Of a DNA stretch of 64,000 nucleotides, positions 35,321-43,989 are shown piece by piece. Both the position numbers and the translations under genes were made by a program. Where the stretch lies: positions 226,286 through 290,285 of the forward strand of contig NZ_QGHC01000006.1 of NCBI RefSeq assembly GCF_003148905.1, read 5' to 3'. The DNA comes from Fulvimonas soli (lineage in GTDB: Bacteria; Pseudomonadota; Gammaproteobacteria; Xanthomonadales; Rhodanobacteraceae). Under the pieces are notes generated by a model that was given only the letters and a program-made list of their open reading frames with translations, was not told the DNA's origin and searched no databases. How positions within the stretch are numbered: position 1 is the first letter of the stretch; each line of letters begins with the position of its first letter.

Positions 35321-36724
35321 TCAGCCGGCGAGCGCGCGGCGCAGCTCCTGCAGGGCGGGCAGCAGGCGCTCCGGCTCGCGCAGCGCCCGGCGCGCCTGGC
35401 CGACGGCCTGGCGCGCGCGGCCGGGCGTGGCGCCCTGCTCGATCAGGCGCACGGCGTCGGCCCGGCAGGCCGCCAGCGCGTCCGCCCAGTCGGCCGGCTG
35501 CCGGCGGCGCAAGCGGCGCGTCAGCAGGCGGGCGGAGCGGAACGGCCGCGCCGCCTGCTGCAGCCGTTCCAGCGCGGCCACGAAGCCTGCGGGGCTTCGG
35601 GACGCCGTCGCGGGATCGAGCGCCTCGGCGAGCGCCGCGAGCGCGTCGGCCAGCCGCCGTCGCAGCATGTCGGTCGAACGCACCGGCAGCACGAACCACG
35701 CGGCGGCCACGCCGATCAGCGCGCCGATCACGATTTCCTCCAGGCGCTGCCACAGCAGCGCCGCGGGCGGCGCGCCGGCGAAGCCCTGCAGCAGCGCCAG
35801 CGCCAGCGTCACGAACAAGGCCCACCAGGCGTAGCCCAGCGGGCGCAGCCAGACGCCGAGGAACAGGGCCGCGAGGATCAGCGCGGCGGTCGGCCAGCCC
35901 GCGCCGGCGTGCAGGCTGAGCGTAAGCGCCAGCACCGTGCCCGCCGCCGCGCCCAGCACGCGCAGGCCGCTCTTGTGCGCCACGTCCAGGCGGCCGCGGT
36001 TGCCGCTGTTGACGATGAAGGCGGTGAGCACGATCCACGACCAGCGCTCGGCGAAGCACAGGTAGCCCACCGCGAAGGAAGCCGCCAGCGCCACCGCCAT
36101 CTGGATCGCCATGCGCGTGCTGGCCGCCGGGCGCAGCGTGCCTTCGCGCGCGGCGGCGGGCGCGGGCTCCGGCGGCCGCACGCGCGGCAGCAGGCGCAGC
36201 CGGCGCGCGAGGGCGTGGCACAGCGACACCCACAGCAGCGCCAGCAGCGCGACCGCCACCGGCGCCAGCGGCGCGGGCAGGAGGCCGCCCGGTTCCGCGC
36301 GCGCGTGCGGCACGGTGAGCAGGGTGACGAAGGGCAGCGCGACCAGCGCGCCGGCGCGGCGCGCCAACGGCCCGAAGCGGCGCAGCCAGACCGGCACCGA
36401 CATGCCCGCGACGAAGGCCGCCGCGCCGAGCCACGGCGCGTGCCGCAGCAGCAGGCCGACGCCGACCGCGACGAGGCCGACCAGCGGCAGCGCCAGCGCG
36501 GCCTCCAGGCGCCCGCGCAGATCGCGGTCGAGCTGGCTGCGCGAGAGCGAGAGGCTCAGCACCACCGCCAGCACCGCCGGCCCGCGCCCCGGCGCGAGCG
36601 GCAGCGTGCAGAGCAGGGTGGCGAGCGCGGCCAGCATGGTCGTCACCGCCTCGGCCAGCGGCGGCAGCAGCGCGGCCGCGGTGGCGCGCGCCGCGCCCAA
36701 CCATGCGGAAAGTCCAGGCTTCAT
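35321..36724 (-). CDS. FUSC-family (aromatic-acid exporter-like) membrane protein
   Basis: A 467-residue inner-membrane protein with two hydrophobic blocks. The first (about 10-185) has five to six helices; the second (about 205-350) is a FUSC-type domain recognised by TRMAIQMAVALAASFAVGYL, WSWIVLTAFIVNSGNRGR and SGLRVLGAAAGTVLALTL. A cytoplasmic helical tail of about 110 residues follows. Relatives such as AaeB and YccS take part in efflux of aromatic acids or stress compounds, usually with a membrane-fusion partner, which is absent here. Convergent with the RDD gene. Confidence 0.8.
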   Translation of the reverse strand: MKPGLSAWLGAARATAAALLPPLAEAVTTMLAALATLLCTLPLAPGRGPAVLAVVLSLSLSRSQLDRDLRGRLEAALALPLVGLVAVGVGLLLRHAPWLGAAAFVAGMSVPVWLRRFGPLARRAGALVALPFVTLLTVPHARAEPGGLLPAPLAPVAVALLALLWVSLCHALARRLRLLPRVRPPEPAPAAAREGTLRPAASTRMAIQMAVALAASFAVGYLCFAERWSWIVLTAFIVNSGNRGRLDVAHKSGLRVLGAAAGTVLALTLSLHAGAGWPTAALILAALFLGVWLRPLGYAWWALFVTLALALLQGFAGAPPAALLWQRLEEIVIGALIGVAAAWFVLPVRSTDMLRRRLADALAALAEALDPATASRSPAGFVAALERLQQAARPFRSARLLTRRLRRRQPADWADALAACRADAVRLIEQGATPGRARQAVGQARRALREPERLLPALQELRRALAG

Positions 36725-37015
36725 GCGCGTCACCGGAGAGGAGGGCGCGGCGATTGTAGGCCCGGAGCGGGCGACGGGCTTCCGGCCAACGGCCCGGTCC
36801 ATCGAGAATCCGTCCGTGCCTTGCGGAGAGCCGCCGATGTTCCGCTTCCCGTCCGTCCCGCCGCCGTTGGATGCCGGTGTGGCCCGCGCTCGCGGGATGG
36901 GCCGGAGGGGGACGCACCCTTCGGCACGGCGCGCGCCCGATGCGGGGCGAGTGCGCGCGCCGCGGTTGCCAGAGCCAGCGTGGCCGCGGCGGGCCGGCTT
37001 CGGAGGGACTAGTGC

Positions 37016-37654
37016 ATGCTGTTCTCGGATCGGGCGAACGGGCCGGCCGAAACCATCGTCGCCGAGCTGCGCGACTACCCGGAATGGCGCCGCGGCCGCA
37101 CGCGCTACGGCATCTGGATGATCCCGGTGGAGGAGCCGGCGCTGCTCGCCTACCTGCGCGACGCGCGGCGGCGCCTGGCCGACCTGCTGCATCCGTGTCC
37201 CCGGCGGCAGCCGCACCTGACGCTGTTCGTCTGCGGCTTCGAGAGCGCGGCGCGCGTGGCGGACGACGATTTCACCCCGGCGCAGCTGCGGCGGCAGATC
37301 GACCTGCTCGGCCGCGACGACGGCGCCGCCGGCGCGTTGCCGCTCGGCCGGCCGGACAGCTTCGCCAGCGCCGCCTTCGTGCCGGTCGGCGACCCGGAGG
37401 GCCGGCTCGCCGGCTGGCGCGCCCGGCTGGCGCGGGCGGCGCGCGAGGTGAGGCGGGCGCCCTACGTGCCGCACATCACGCTCGGCCTGTACCGGCGCCG
37501 GGTGGACGCCGCCACCGTCCGCGCGCGGCTGGCCGGGCTGGAGGCGCCGCCGGTCCCGCTGCCGGTCGGGGAGCTGCACTACGCCACCTACGAGGCGCGC
37601 GTGCCGCAGGGGGCGCTGTCGAGCCGCTGCCGCCTGCGCCTGCGCGGCGGCTGA
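37016..37654 (+). CDS. 2H phosphoesterase (2'-5' RNA ligase family)
   Basis: A 212-residue protein with the two catalytic His motifs of the 2H superfamily: PHLTLFVCGF in the first lobe and PHITLGLYRRRV in the second, about 90 residues apart. The family hydrolyses 2',3'-cyclic phosphates or related RNA ends. This one is more divergent than the ThpR-like protein at 54896 and its substrate is open. The ATG at 37016 lacks a strong Shine-Dalgarno. Stands alone in the neighbourhood. Confidence 0.8.
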   Translation: MLFSDRANGPAETIVAELRDYPEWRRGRTRYGIWMIPVEEPALLAYLRDARRRLADLLHPCPRRQPHLTLFVCGFESAARVADDDFTPAQLRRQIDLLGRDDGAAGALPLGRPDSFASAAFVPVGDPEGRLAGWRARLARAAREVRRAPYVPHITLGLYRRRVDAATVRARLAGLEAPPVPLPVGELHYATYEARVPQGALSSRCRLRLRGG

Positions 37655-37790
37655 ACGGCGCGTGGGCGCTGGAATCCGTCCGCGACGCCCCCAGATTCCC
37701 TTTCGTGGGATGGCAGCGCGCCCTTCGCGCGGGCTTTCGCCGCCACCCGCTATCTTTCGTCCCAGGCATCACGCGGCAGCGGAGGGTTCC

Positions 37791-38057
37791 ATGGCAACCG
37801 GTTGGGCAGGCGACGGCGCCGTGCAGGACCAGATCGACGCCACGGTCAACGACGCCGTGCAGCGGGCGCGCCGGCAGCTCAAGCAGGGACCGGGCCTGAC
37901 GCACTGCGAGGAATGCGGCGCGGCCATCCCCGCGGCGCGGCGCAAGGCCGTGCCCGGCGTGCGCCTGTGCGTGGCCTGCCAGGAGGCGCACGACGCCGAG
38001 CAGCGCGGCGCCAGCCTGTACAACCGCCGCGGCAGCAAGGACAGCCAGTTGCGCTGA
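37791..38057 (+). CDS. DksA/TraR-type zinc-finger protein (YbiI-like)
   Basis: An 88-residue protein with a four-Cys zinc finger: Cys39 and Cys42 in CEECGAAIP, Cys60 and Cys63 in RLCVACQEAHD. The N-terminal 35 residues are helical (DQIDATVNDAVQRARRQLKQ). Size and finger spacing fit the short DksA/TraR relatives such as YbiI, which lack the long coiled coil of DksA itself; effects on RNA polymerase are presumed, not shown. AGGGTTCC precedes the ATG. Confidence 0.85.
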   Translation: MATGWAGDGAVQDQIDATVNDAVQRARRQLKQGPGLTHCEECGAAIPAARRKAVPGVRLCVACQEAHDAEQRGASLYNRRGSKDSQLR

Positions 38058-38184
38058 GGCCGGGACGCGCGGCTCGCGCCGAAGGCGGGCGGAGCAGGCG
38101 GTGCCTTCGCCGGCCGGCATGGCGGGGCCTTCGTCCGCGCGGCCGCGCTATCCTGTGCGCTCGTCCATGGCCGGGGTGCGATCC

Positions 38185-38889
38185 ATGCGTGTCGAGGCGA
38201 CGGAGGCGGAGGGCGCGGGCGACAGGTGGCTGCGGCGCTGGCGAATCCTGACCCGCCGCAACCCTTCGGCGCTGCTGCTGCTGGTCCAGCTGCTCTGCGT
38301 GCTGCTGTACCCGCTGGTGGAGGACCTGCGCGCCGCCAACACGGTGCTTGGCGTGGCCGGCGTGCTGATCCTGCTGCTGGCCCTGCGCATGATCCGCCAT
38401 ACCCGCGGCCGCCTGGCCACGGGCATCGCCCTCGCGGCGGCGGCGGTGGCGCTCAACGCCGGCTACCTGATCGGCGGCTACGCCGGCCTGCTGCCGTGGC
38501 AGGCGGCGATGGAGGCGGTGTTCTATTTCTACGCGGCGGCCTGCCTGGTCGGCTACATGCTGGCCGACCGGCGCGCCAGCACCGACGAGCTGTTCGCCGC
38601 GGGCGCCACCTTCACGCTGCTGGTATGGGCGTTCACCTACGTGCTGGCGTTGTGCCAGGCGCTGCAGCCCAGCGCGTTCACCGCCACCCAGGCCGGCACG
38701 CCGCGCGGCTGGACCGACCTGATGTTCCTCAGCTTCGCGCTGCTCTCCAGCACCGGCATCGGCGACGTGGTGCCGCTGTCCGGCCTCGCCCGCGCGGTGG
38801 CCGACGTCGAGATGCTCACCGGGGTGATGTACCTGGCGCTGGTGGTGTCGCGGCTGATCGGCCTGGCGGTGGCGCAGAAGGGCGACTAG
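38185..38889 (+). CDS. Potassium-channel-like membrane protein
   Basis: A 234-residue membrane protein with about six hydrophobic segments: LLLLVQLLCVLLYPLVEDL, VLGVAGVLILLLALRMI, the pair around 75-115, FTLLVWAFTYVLALC and a last VMYLALVVSRLIGLAVA. Between the last two lies a pore-loop-like SFALLSSTGIGDVVPLSGLA, where TGIGD takes the place of the K+ filter TVGYGD. This is the ion-channel (two-pore-type) pattern, with a changed filter that may alter selectivity. Start is uncertain between ATG 38185 (GGGGTG upstream) and ATG 38167. Confidence 0.72.
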   Translation: MRVEATEAEGAGDRWLRRWRILTRRNPSALLLLVQLLCVLLYPLVEDLRAANTVLGVAGVLILLLALRMIRHTRGRLATGIALAAAAVALNAGYLIGGYAGLLPWQAAMEAVFYFYAAACLVGYMLADRRASTDELFAAGATFTLLVWAFTYVLALCQALQPSAFTATQAGTPRGWTDLMFLSFALLSSTGIGDVVPLSGLARAVADVEMLTGVMYLALVVSRLIGLAVAQKGD

Positions 38890-39109
38890 CGCGTCGCGCC
38901 CCGCGGGCGATTGGCCGCATGCCCATGGCGCAGGACGCCCCGTTCGTGGCCCGGGCCGCGTCCCGCAGCGTCGAGCCACCCATCGCGCACCGGCCGGCCG
39001 CCCGGGACCAAGGCGGGATATGATCGACAGGCGTGGCCGGCGGGACCGGCCAGCGAGCGGCTGCCGGCCGTCACCCGGCGGCCGCTTCCAGATGCCAAGG
39101 GGGAATGCC

Positions 39110-39412
39110 ATGTCGGACGTGATCGATTTTCTGGAGCGCATGGGCCAGGACGCGCAGCTGCGCGACGCCTCGCCCGAGGAAATGGCGCAGGCGATGGAAG
39201 AGGCGGGGCTGGAACCGGCCGTGCGGTCGGCGATCCTGGACGGGAGAGCGGGCCGCCTGCAGGACCTGCTGGGCCAGGGCGCGCATTTCTCCATCCTGAT
39301 GCCGGGGGAGGAAGAAGAAGAGGAAGAGCAGGAAGACGAGGACGAGGAGCGCGAGCAGGAAGGCGACGAGCAGCTGGCTGCGTCGCATGGCATCCGCGCA
39401 TCCGCCGCCTGA
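39110..39412 (+). CDS. Small acidic protein with Nif11-like N-terminus
   Basis: A 100-residue protein, not firmly assigned. The first 50 residues (VIDFLERMGQDAQLRDAS, then EEMAQAMEEAGLEPAVRSAI) follow the pattern of Nif11-type leader domains: Phe-Leu, an Asp-x-x-Leu pair, and a helix ending in an Ala-Gly. A short hydrophobic HFSILMPG is followed by a run of about 25 Glu/Asp/Gln residues and a tail LAASHGIRASAA. No cysteine is present, so lanthipeptide-type processing is unlikely. AAGGGGGAATGCC stands before the ATG, the same leader as the RDD gene. It ends 5 bases before the GGDEF gene and probably shares its mRNA. Confidence 0.62.
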   Translation: MSDVIDFLERMGQDAQLRDASPEEMAQAMEEAGLEPAVRSAILDGRAGRLQDLLGQGAHFSILMPGEEEEEEEQEDEDEEREQEGDEQLAASHGIRASAA

Positions 39413-39417
39413 CATCC

Positions 39418-41193
39418 ATGTCCAGGCCCGGCAGCATGCGCCGAAGATGCCTGGCGGCGGGCATGTTCCTCGGCCTGGCCATGGGCGCGGCCGCGACGGA
39501 CGCGCCCATGGCCGGCGGCGAGGCGGCGTCGCTGCAGCGCGCCGACCGCATCAAGACGTCGAACCATGCCGAGTTCGTGCAGATCCTGCACCGCCTGGAG
39601 CAGGAGAGGGCGCGGCTGCCGCCGGAGCAGCAGAGCTACCTGCGCTACCTCGAAGCCTGGCAGGTCGCCTACGCCGGCGACTACGAAAGGGCCAGCTCGC
39701 AGCTCGGCGCGGTCATCGGCCAGTCCGACGATCCCGTGCTGCGGGTCCGGGCCCTGGCCACGCTGGTCAACATTCTCGGCGTCGGCCACCGCTACGAGGA
39801 GGCCTTCGCCCGGATGAGCCAGATGCTGGAGCAGCTGCCGCGGATCGACGACAAGGCGGTGCGCTACCAGGCGCTGGGCGAGGCGGCGCAACTGCTCATC
39901 GCGGCGGGCCAGTACGAGCTGGCGGTGGGCTACGCCGACCAGATGCTGGCGGACCTTCCTCCCGGCGAAAGCGCCTGCAAGGCGATGTTTTTCAAGCTCC
40001 ATGCCCGCTATCGCAGCGGCGAGGCGCGCGAGCCCGACGCGGTGTTCCAGGAAGGCGTCGACACCTGCGTCAAGGCGGGCGAGATCCTGGTCGCCAACGC
40101 CATGCGCGCGGACGTGGCGGCCCTGGACATGAGGCGCGGGCGCGTCGCGGACGCCATCGCGCTGCTGGAGAAGAACTACGCCGACGTCCGGCGCGACCAG
40201 TACCCCAGCCTGACCGCGCAGGTCGACGGCCTGCTGGCGCAGGCCTACTGGACGCAGGGGAACGTCGAGAAGTCGGAGCACTTCGCGCACGCCGTCATCG
40301 ACAACGGCATCAAGGGGGAATACACCGAGCCGCTGAGCCAGGCCTACGAGGTGCTCTACCGGATCGCCCGCCAGCGCGGCGATTTCCCCGCGGCGCTGGC
40401 CTGGCACGAGAAATACATGGCGGCCGACAAGGGCTACCTGGACGACGTCGGCGCCAGGACGCTGGCCTACCAGATGGTGCGCCAGCAGGTGCAGGCGCGG
40501 AAGGAGCAGGTCGACGCGCTGAACAAGCAGAACCAGATCCTGCAGCTGCAGCAGGCGCTGGACCGCAAGGCGGTGGAGACCAGCCGCCTGTACATCGTCC
40601 TGCTGCTGACCGTGCTGGGCTTCATCGCGCTCTGGCTGTACCGGCTCAAGCGCTCGCAGCTGCGCTTCATGCGGCTGGCGCGCCGCGACGGCCTGACCGG
40701 CATCTACAACCGCCAGCACTTCGTGGCCGAGGCCGAGCAGGCGCTGGCCTATGCCAGGCGCTCCGCGCGCGGCGCCAGCCTGGTCCTGCTCGACCTGGAC
40801 CATTTCAAGCAGATCAACGACAGCCATGGCCACGCGGTGGGCGACCAGGTGCTCAAGCAGGCCGTGGCGGTGTGCCAGCAGCACCTGCGCTCCACCGACA
40901 TCTTCGGTCGCCTGGGCGGCGAGGAGTTCGGCATCCTGCTGCCCGAGTGCCCGATCGACCAGGTGCTGGCGCGGGCCGAGCGGATCCGCCGCGAGATCGA
41001 GGCGCTCTCCGGCGACGGCCACGATTCCGTGGTGACCGCCAGCCTGGGCGTGGCCTCCACCGCCCGCTCCGGCTACGAGCTGCGCCAGCTGCTGGTGGAC
41101 GCGGACGCCGCGCTCTACCGGGCCAAGCGCGCCGGGCGCAACCGCGTCGTCTCCGGCCATGCGGATGCGGAGGATTGCGCCGCCGCCGGCTGA
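39418..41193 (+). CDS. TPR-GGDEF diguanylate cyclase, membrane-anchored
   Basis: A 591-residue protein making cyclic di-GMP. A signal/anchor at 1-26 is followed by a periplasmic TPR-like sensor region to about 385 (WQVAYAGDYERASSQLGAVI, ALGEAAQLLIAAGQYELAVG), a coiled coil, one membrane helix (LYIVLLLTVLGFIALWLY) and a GGDEF domain from about 425. The catalytic motif is RLGGEEFGILLPE with the inhibitory I-site RSTD five residues before it, so both activity and product inhibition should be intact. Metal and GTP contacts lie in LVLLDLDHFKQINDSHGH. Start at ATG 39418, with 39436 possible. Confidence 0.9.
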   Translation: MSRPGSMRRRCLAAGMFLGLAMGAAATDAPMAGGEAASLQRADRIKTSNHAEFVQILHRLEQERARLPPEQQSYLRYLEAWQVAYAGDYERASSQLGAVIGQSDDPVLRVRALATLVNILGVGHRYEEAFARMSQMLEQLPRIDDKAVRYQALGEAAQLLIAAGQYELAVGYADQMLADLPPGESACKAMFFKLHARYRSGEAREPDAVFQEGVDTCVKAGEILVANAMRADVAALDMRRGRVADAIALLEKNYADVRRDQYPSLTAQVDGLLAQAYWTQGNVEKSEHFAHAVIDNGIKGEYTEPLSQAYEVLYRIARQRGDFPAALAWHEKYMAADKGYLDDVGARTLAYQMVRQQVQARKEQVDALNKQNQILQLQQALDRKAVETSRLYIVLLLTVLGFIALWLYRLKRSQLRFMRLARRDGLTGIYNRQHFVAEAEQALAYARRSARGASLVLLDLDHFKQINDSHGHAVGDQVLKQAVAVCQQHLRSTDIFGRLGGEEFGILLPECPIDQVLARAERIRREIEALSGDGHDSVVTASLGVASTARSGYELRQLLVDADAALYRAKRAGRNRVVSGHADAEDCAAAG

Positions 41194-41278
41194 GCCGCGC
41201 CGGCGCCCGGGCATGGCGATTTCCCGCCGGCTTGCGTACCCTTCGAGAACCGTGGCTGGTTTTTTTTTGCCACCGCAT

Positions 41279-41290
41279 GTAAACGTTTAC
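41279..41290. promoter_or_regulatory. LacI-type operator before beta-glucosidase
   Basis: GTAAACGTTTAC is a perfect 12-bp palindrome with the central CG typical of LacI/GalR-family operators. It lies 59 bases upstream of the GH3 start codon and just after a T9 run, in a region otherwise devoid of features. A sugar-responsive LacI-type repressor is the likely ligand; no such gene is in the window. Confidence 0.6.
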
Positions 41291-41348
41291 GTCCATGCCT
41301 TTCCCGCGCCGGGGCCATGCGGCTGCGCACAACGATCTTCAAGGACTC

Positions 41349-43727
41349 ATGAAGCTTCCATCCCCCCTTTCCCTGCGTCCCCTGGCGCTGCTGCTCGGCC
41401 TGGCGCTGGCCGGCGCCGCGTCCCTGCCGGCCGCGGCCGCGCCGCGTCCGGCGGTGCGGCCCCCGAACGCGCAGCTCGCCTCGCCGGAGATCGAGCGCCG
41501 CGTGGAGGCGCTGCTCAAGCAGATGACGCTGGAGGAGAAGATCGGCCAGCTGGTGCAGTACAACGACGTGGGCTACACCGCGCCGACCACCGCGGACGGC
41601 GGCTCGCCCGCGCTCGCGGCCAACCCCGAGACGCGCGTCCACGTGGACGCGATGCAGCTGGCGAAGGAAGGCCGCCTGGGCTCCATGCTCAACGTGATCG
41701 GCGCGGACAAGACGCGCGCCTTCCAGCAGGCGGCGATGGCCAGCCGCCTGCACATCCCGATCCTGTTCGGCGCCGACGTGATCCACGGCTACCGCACCAT
41801 CTACCCGGTGCCGCTGGGCCTGGCCGCCTCGTGGGACCCGCAGCTGGTCGAGGACGTCTCGCGCATGTCGGCCGGGGAGGCCACCACCGCCGGCGTCAAA
41901 TGGTTCTACTCGCCGATGGTGGACATCTCGCGCGACGCGCGCTGGGGCCGCTCCACCGAGGGCGCGGGCGAGGACGCCTACCTCGGCGCGGCGATGGCGC
42001 GCGCCTACATCCGCGGCTACCAGGGCGACGACCTGTCCAGGCCCGACGCGGTGGCCGCCTCGGTCAAGCACTTCGCCGCCTACGGCGCCGCCGAGGCCGG
42101 GCGCGAGTACAACACCACCGACATGTCCGACATCCGCCTGCGCCAGGTCTACCTGCCGCCGTACCGGGCGGCGGTGGAGGCGGGCGCGGCCACCCTGATG
42201 AGCGCCTTCAACGCGCTCAACGGCGTGCCGGCCAGCGCCAACCCGTACCTGATGGACGAGATCCTGCGCAAGGAATGGGGCTTCGGCGGCTTCGTGGTGA
42301 GCGACTACACCGCGGTGATGGAGCTGACCAACCACGGCGTCGCGCTGGACGCCGCCACGGCGACGAAGAAGGCGCTGGAGGCCGGCGTGGAGGTGGACAT
42401 GATGTCCCACTTCTACGACACGCAGATCCCCAGGCTGCTCGCGGAGCACAAGCTGTCGATGGCCACCGTGGACGAGGCGGTGCGCCGCGTGCTGCGGGTG
42501 AAGTTCGCGCTGGGCCTGTTCGAGCATCCGTATGCGCGGCCCGGCGAGGTGACCCGCGCGGTGCCGGAGCACCGCCCGCTGGTACGCCGCGCCGCGGAGG
42601 AATCCTTCGTCCTGCTGCGCAACGAGCCCGCCGGCGGCGCGCCGGTGCTGCCGCTGGCGAAGGGCGTGAAGCGCATCGCGCTGATCGGCCCGCTGGCCGA
42701 CGCCAGCGGCGAGATGCAGGGCGCCTGGGGCGGCGCGCAGCACGTGCCCGACGTGGTGACCCTGCGCGACGCGCTGCAGGCGCGCATGCGGGCCGCCGGC
42801 GGCACGCTGCTCTATGCCGAGGGCACCGGGATCGAGGGCGACTCGCAGGCCGGCTTCGCCGAGGCGAAGCGCGCGGCCGGGCAGGCCGACGTGGTGGTGA
42901 TGGCGCTGGGCGAGTCGAGCGCGATGAGCGGCGAGGCCGGCTCGCGCGCGCACCTGGACCTGCCCGGCAACCAGCAGCAGCTGCTGGAGGCGGTGGCCGC
43001 CACCGGCAAGCCGGTGGTGCTGGTGGTGTTCTCCGGCCGGCCGCTGGTGCTGGACTGGGCGGCGAAGCATGTGCCGGCGATCCTCGAGGCCTGGTTCCCC
43101 GGCACCGAGGCGGGCAACGCGCTGGCCAACGTGCTGTTCGGCGACGTGGCGCCCAGCGGCAAGCTGCCGATGAGCTTCCCGCGCGCGGTGGGGCAGGAGC
43201 CGCTGTACTACAACCAGTTTCCCACCGGCCGCCCGGCCGGCGCGGCCGACCTCGGCAAGCCGCCGGCCGGCGACACGCGCTTCATCTCGCGCTACATCGA
43301 CGTGCCCAACGACGCGCTGTTCCCGTTCGGCTACGGCCTGAGCTACACCACCTTCGCCTACTCGGACGTGCGCGTCTCGCGCGCCTCGCTGCCGCTGGCC
43401 GAGGCCAACCGCGCCGATGCGAAGGGCCTGGTCACGGTCACCGCCACGGTGAAGAACACCGGCGCGCGCGAGGCCACCGAGGTGGTGCAGCTGTACGTGC
43501 GCAACCTCGGCGCCAGCGTGGAGCAGCCGGTGCGCAGTCTGCAGGGCTTCCGGCGCGTCACGCTCAGGCCCGGCGAATCGCGCCAGGTGAGCTTCCCGCT
43601 GGGCTTCGACGAGCTGTCGTTCTACGACGTGCACAGCCGGCGCGTGGTCGAGCCCACGCATTACACCGCGTGGGTGGGCGGCAGCTCGCTGGCGGACCGG
43701 CAGGCGGAGTTCGTGGTCACGCCGTAG
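41349..43727 (+). CDS. bglX: GH3 beta-glucosidase (BglX-like), exported
   Basis: A 792-residue periplasmic beta-glucosidase, with a signal peptide of about 31 residues. The GH3 N-domain starts at LLKQMTLEEKIGQLVQY and contains VKHFAAYG (240-246) and nucleophile Asp319 in GFVVSDYTAVMEL. The C-domain holds ESFVLLRNE and the SSAMSGEAGSRAHLDLPGNQ segment where the acid/base lies. A fibronectin-III-like domain ends the protein (FAYSDVRVSRASLPL to ADRQAEFVVTP). Length equals BglX. AAGGA is 5 bases before the ATG. The LacI-type palindrome upstream suggests induction by a beta-glucoside or cellobiose. Confidence 0.93.
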   Translation: MKLPSPLSLRPLALLLGLALAGAASLPAAAAPRPAVRPPNAQLASPEIERRVEALLKQMTLEEKIGQLVQYNDVGYTAPTTADGGSPALAANPETRVHVDAMQLAKEGRLGSMLNVIGADKTRAFQQAAMASRLHIPILFGADVIHGYRTIYPVPLGLAASWDPQLVEDVSRMSAGEATTAGVKWFYSPMVDISRDARWGRSTEGAGEDAYLGAAMARAYIRGYQGDDLSRPDAVAASVKHFAAYGAAEAGREYNTTDMSDIRLRQVYLPPYRAAVEAGAATLMSAFNALNGVPASANPYLMDEILRKEWGFGGFVVSDYTAVMELTNHGVALDAATATKKALEAGVEVDMMSHFYDTQIPRLLAEHKLSMATVDEAVRRVLRVKFALGLFEHPYARPGEVTRAVPEHRPLVRRAAEESFVLLRNEPAGGAPVLPLAKGVKRIALIGPLADASGEMQGAWGGAQHVPDVVTLRDALQARMRAAGGTLLYAEGTGIEGDSQAGFAEAKRAAGQADVVVMALGESSAMSGEAGSRAHLDLPGNQQQLLEAVAATGKPVVLVVFSGRPLVLDWAAKHVPAILEAWFPGTEAGNALANVLFGDVAPSGKLPMSFPRAVGQEPLYYNQFPTGRPAGAADLGKPPAGDTRFISRYIDVPNDALFPFGYGLSYTTFAYSDVRVSRASLPLAEANRADAKGLVTVTATVKNTGAREATEVVQLYVRNLGASVEQPVRSLQGFRRVTLRPGESRQVSFPLGFDELSFYDVHSRRVVEPTHYTAWVGGSSLADRQAEFVVTP

Positions 43728-43756
43728 CGGCGGCGGGGAAGGTTCCGCGCGCGTGC

Positions 43757-43799
43757 GGCCTGCGCCGGCATGCCTCGGCTCGTCATGCCGGCGCAGGCC
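43757..43799. terminator. Strong hairpin after bglX, repeat-like
   Basis: GGCCTGCGCCGGCATG (43757-43772) and CATGCCGGCGCAGGCC (43784-43799) form a perfect 16-bp stem around an 11-base loop, 30 bases after the GH3 stop codon. No T-run follows, so it may stabilise the mRNA end rather than terminate. The right arm continues as CCGGCATCCAGGG, the usual form of a dispersed GTCATxCCGGCGCAGGCCGG repeat. Confidence 0.6.
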
Positions 43800-43989
43800 G
43801 GCATCCAGGGCGACGCGGCATGGATGAGCGACGAGGCCCTGGGCCCCGGCCCGCGCCGGGGCGACGGTGTAGCGATTGGCTCTTGCACCGCAGGCGGATG
43901 CGGGTCCCGTCACATGGGCATCCACCGGCCGTCCGCCGGCGTCGCGCTCTGGCAGAATCGACGGCTCCACAGCCTCCGGGGAAGTCCTG

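Noticed and set aside
37879-41214. An 1111-codon open frame on the minus strand
   Set aside because: It lies across four supported plus-strand genes including the GGDEF cyclase and has no recognisable domain.
41255-41270. T9 run after the GGDEF gene as an intrinsic terminator
   Set aside because: The run is real, but no convincing GC-rich stem directly precedes it.
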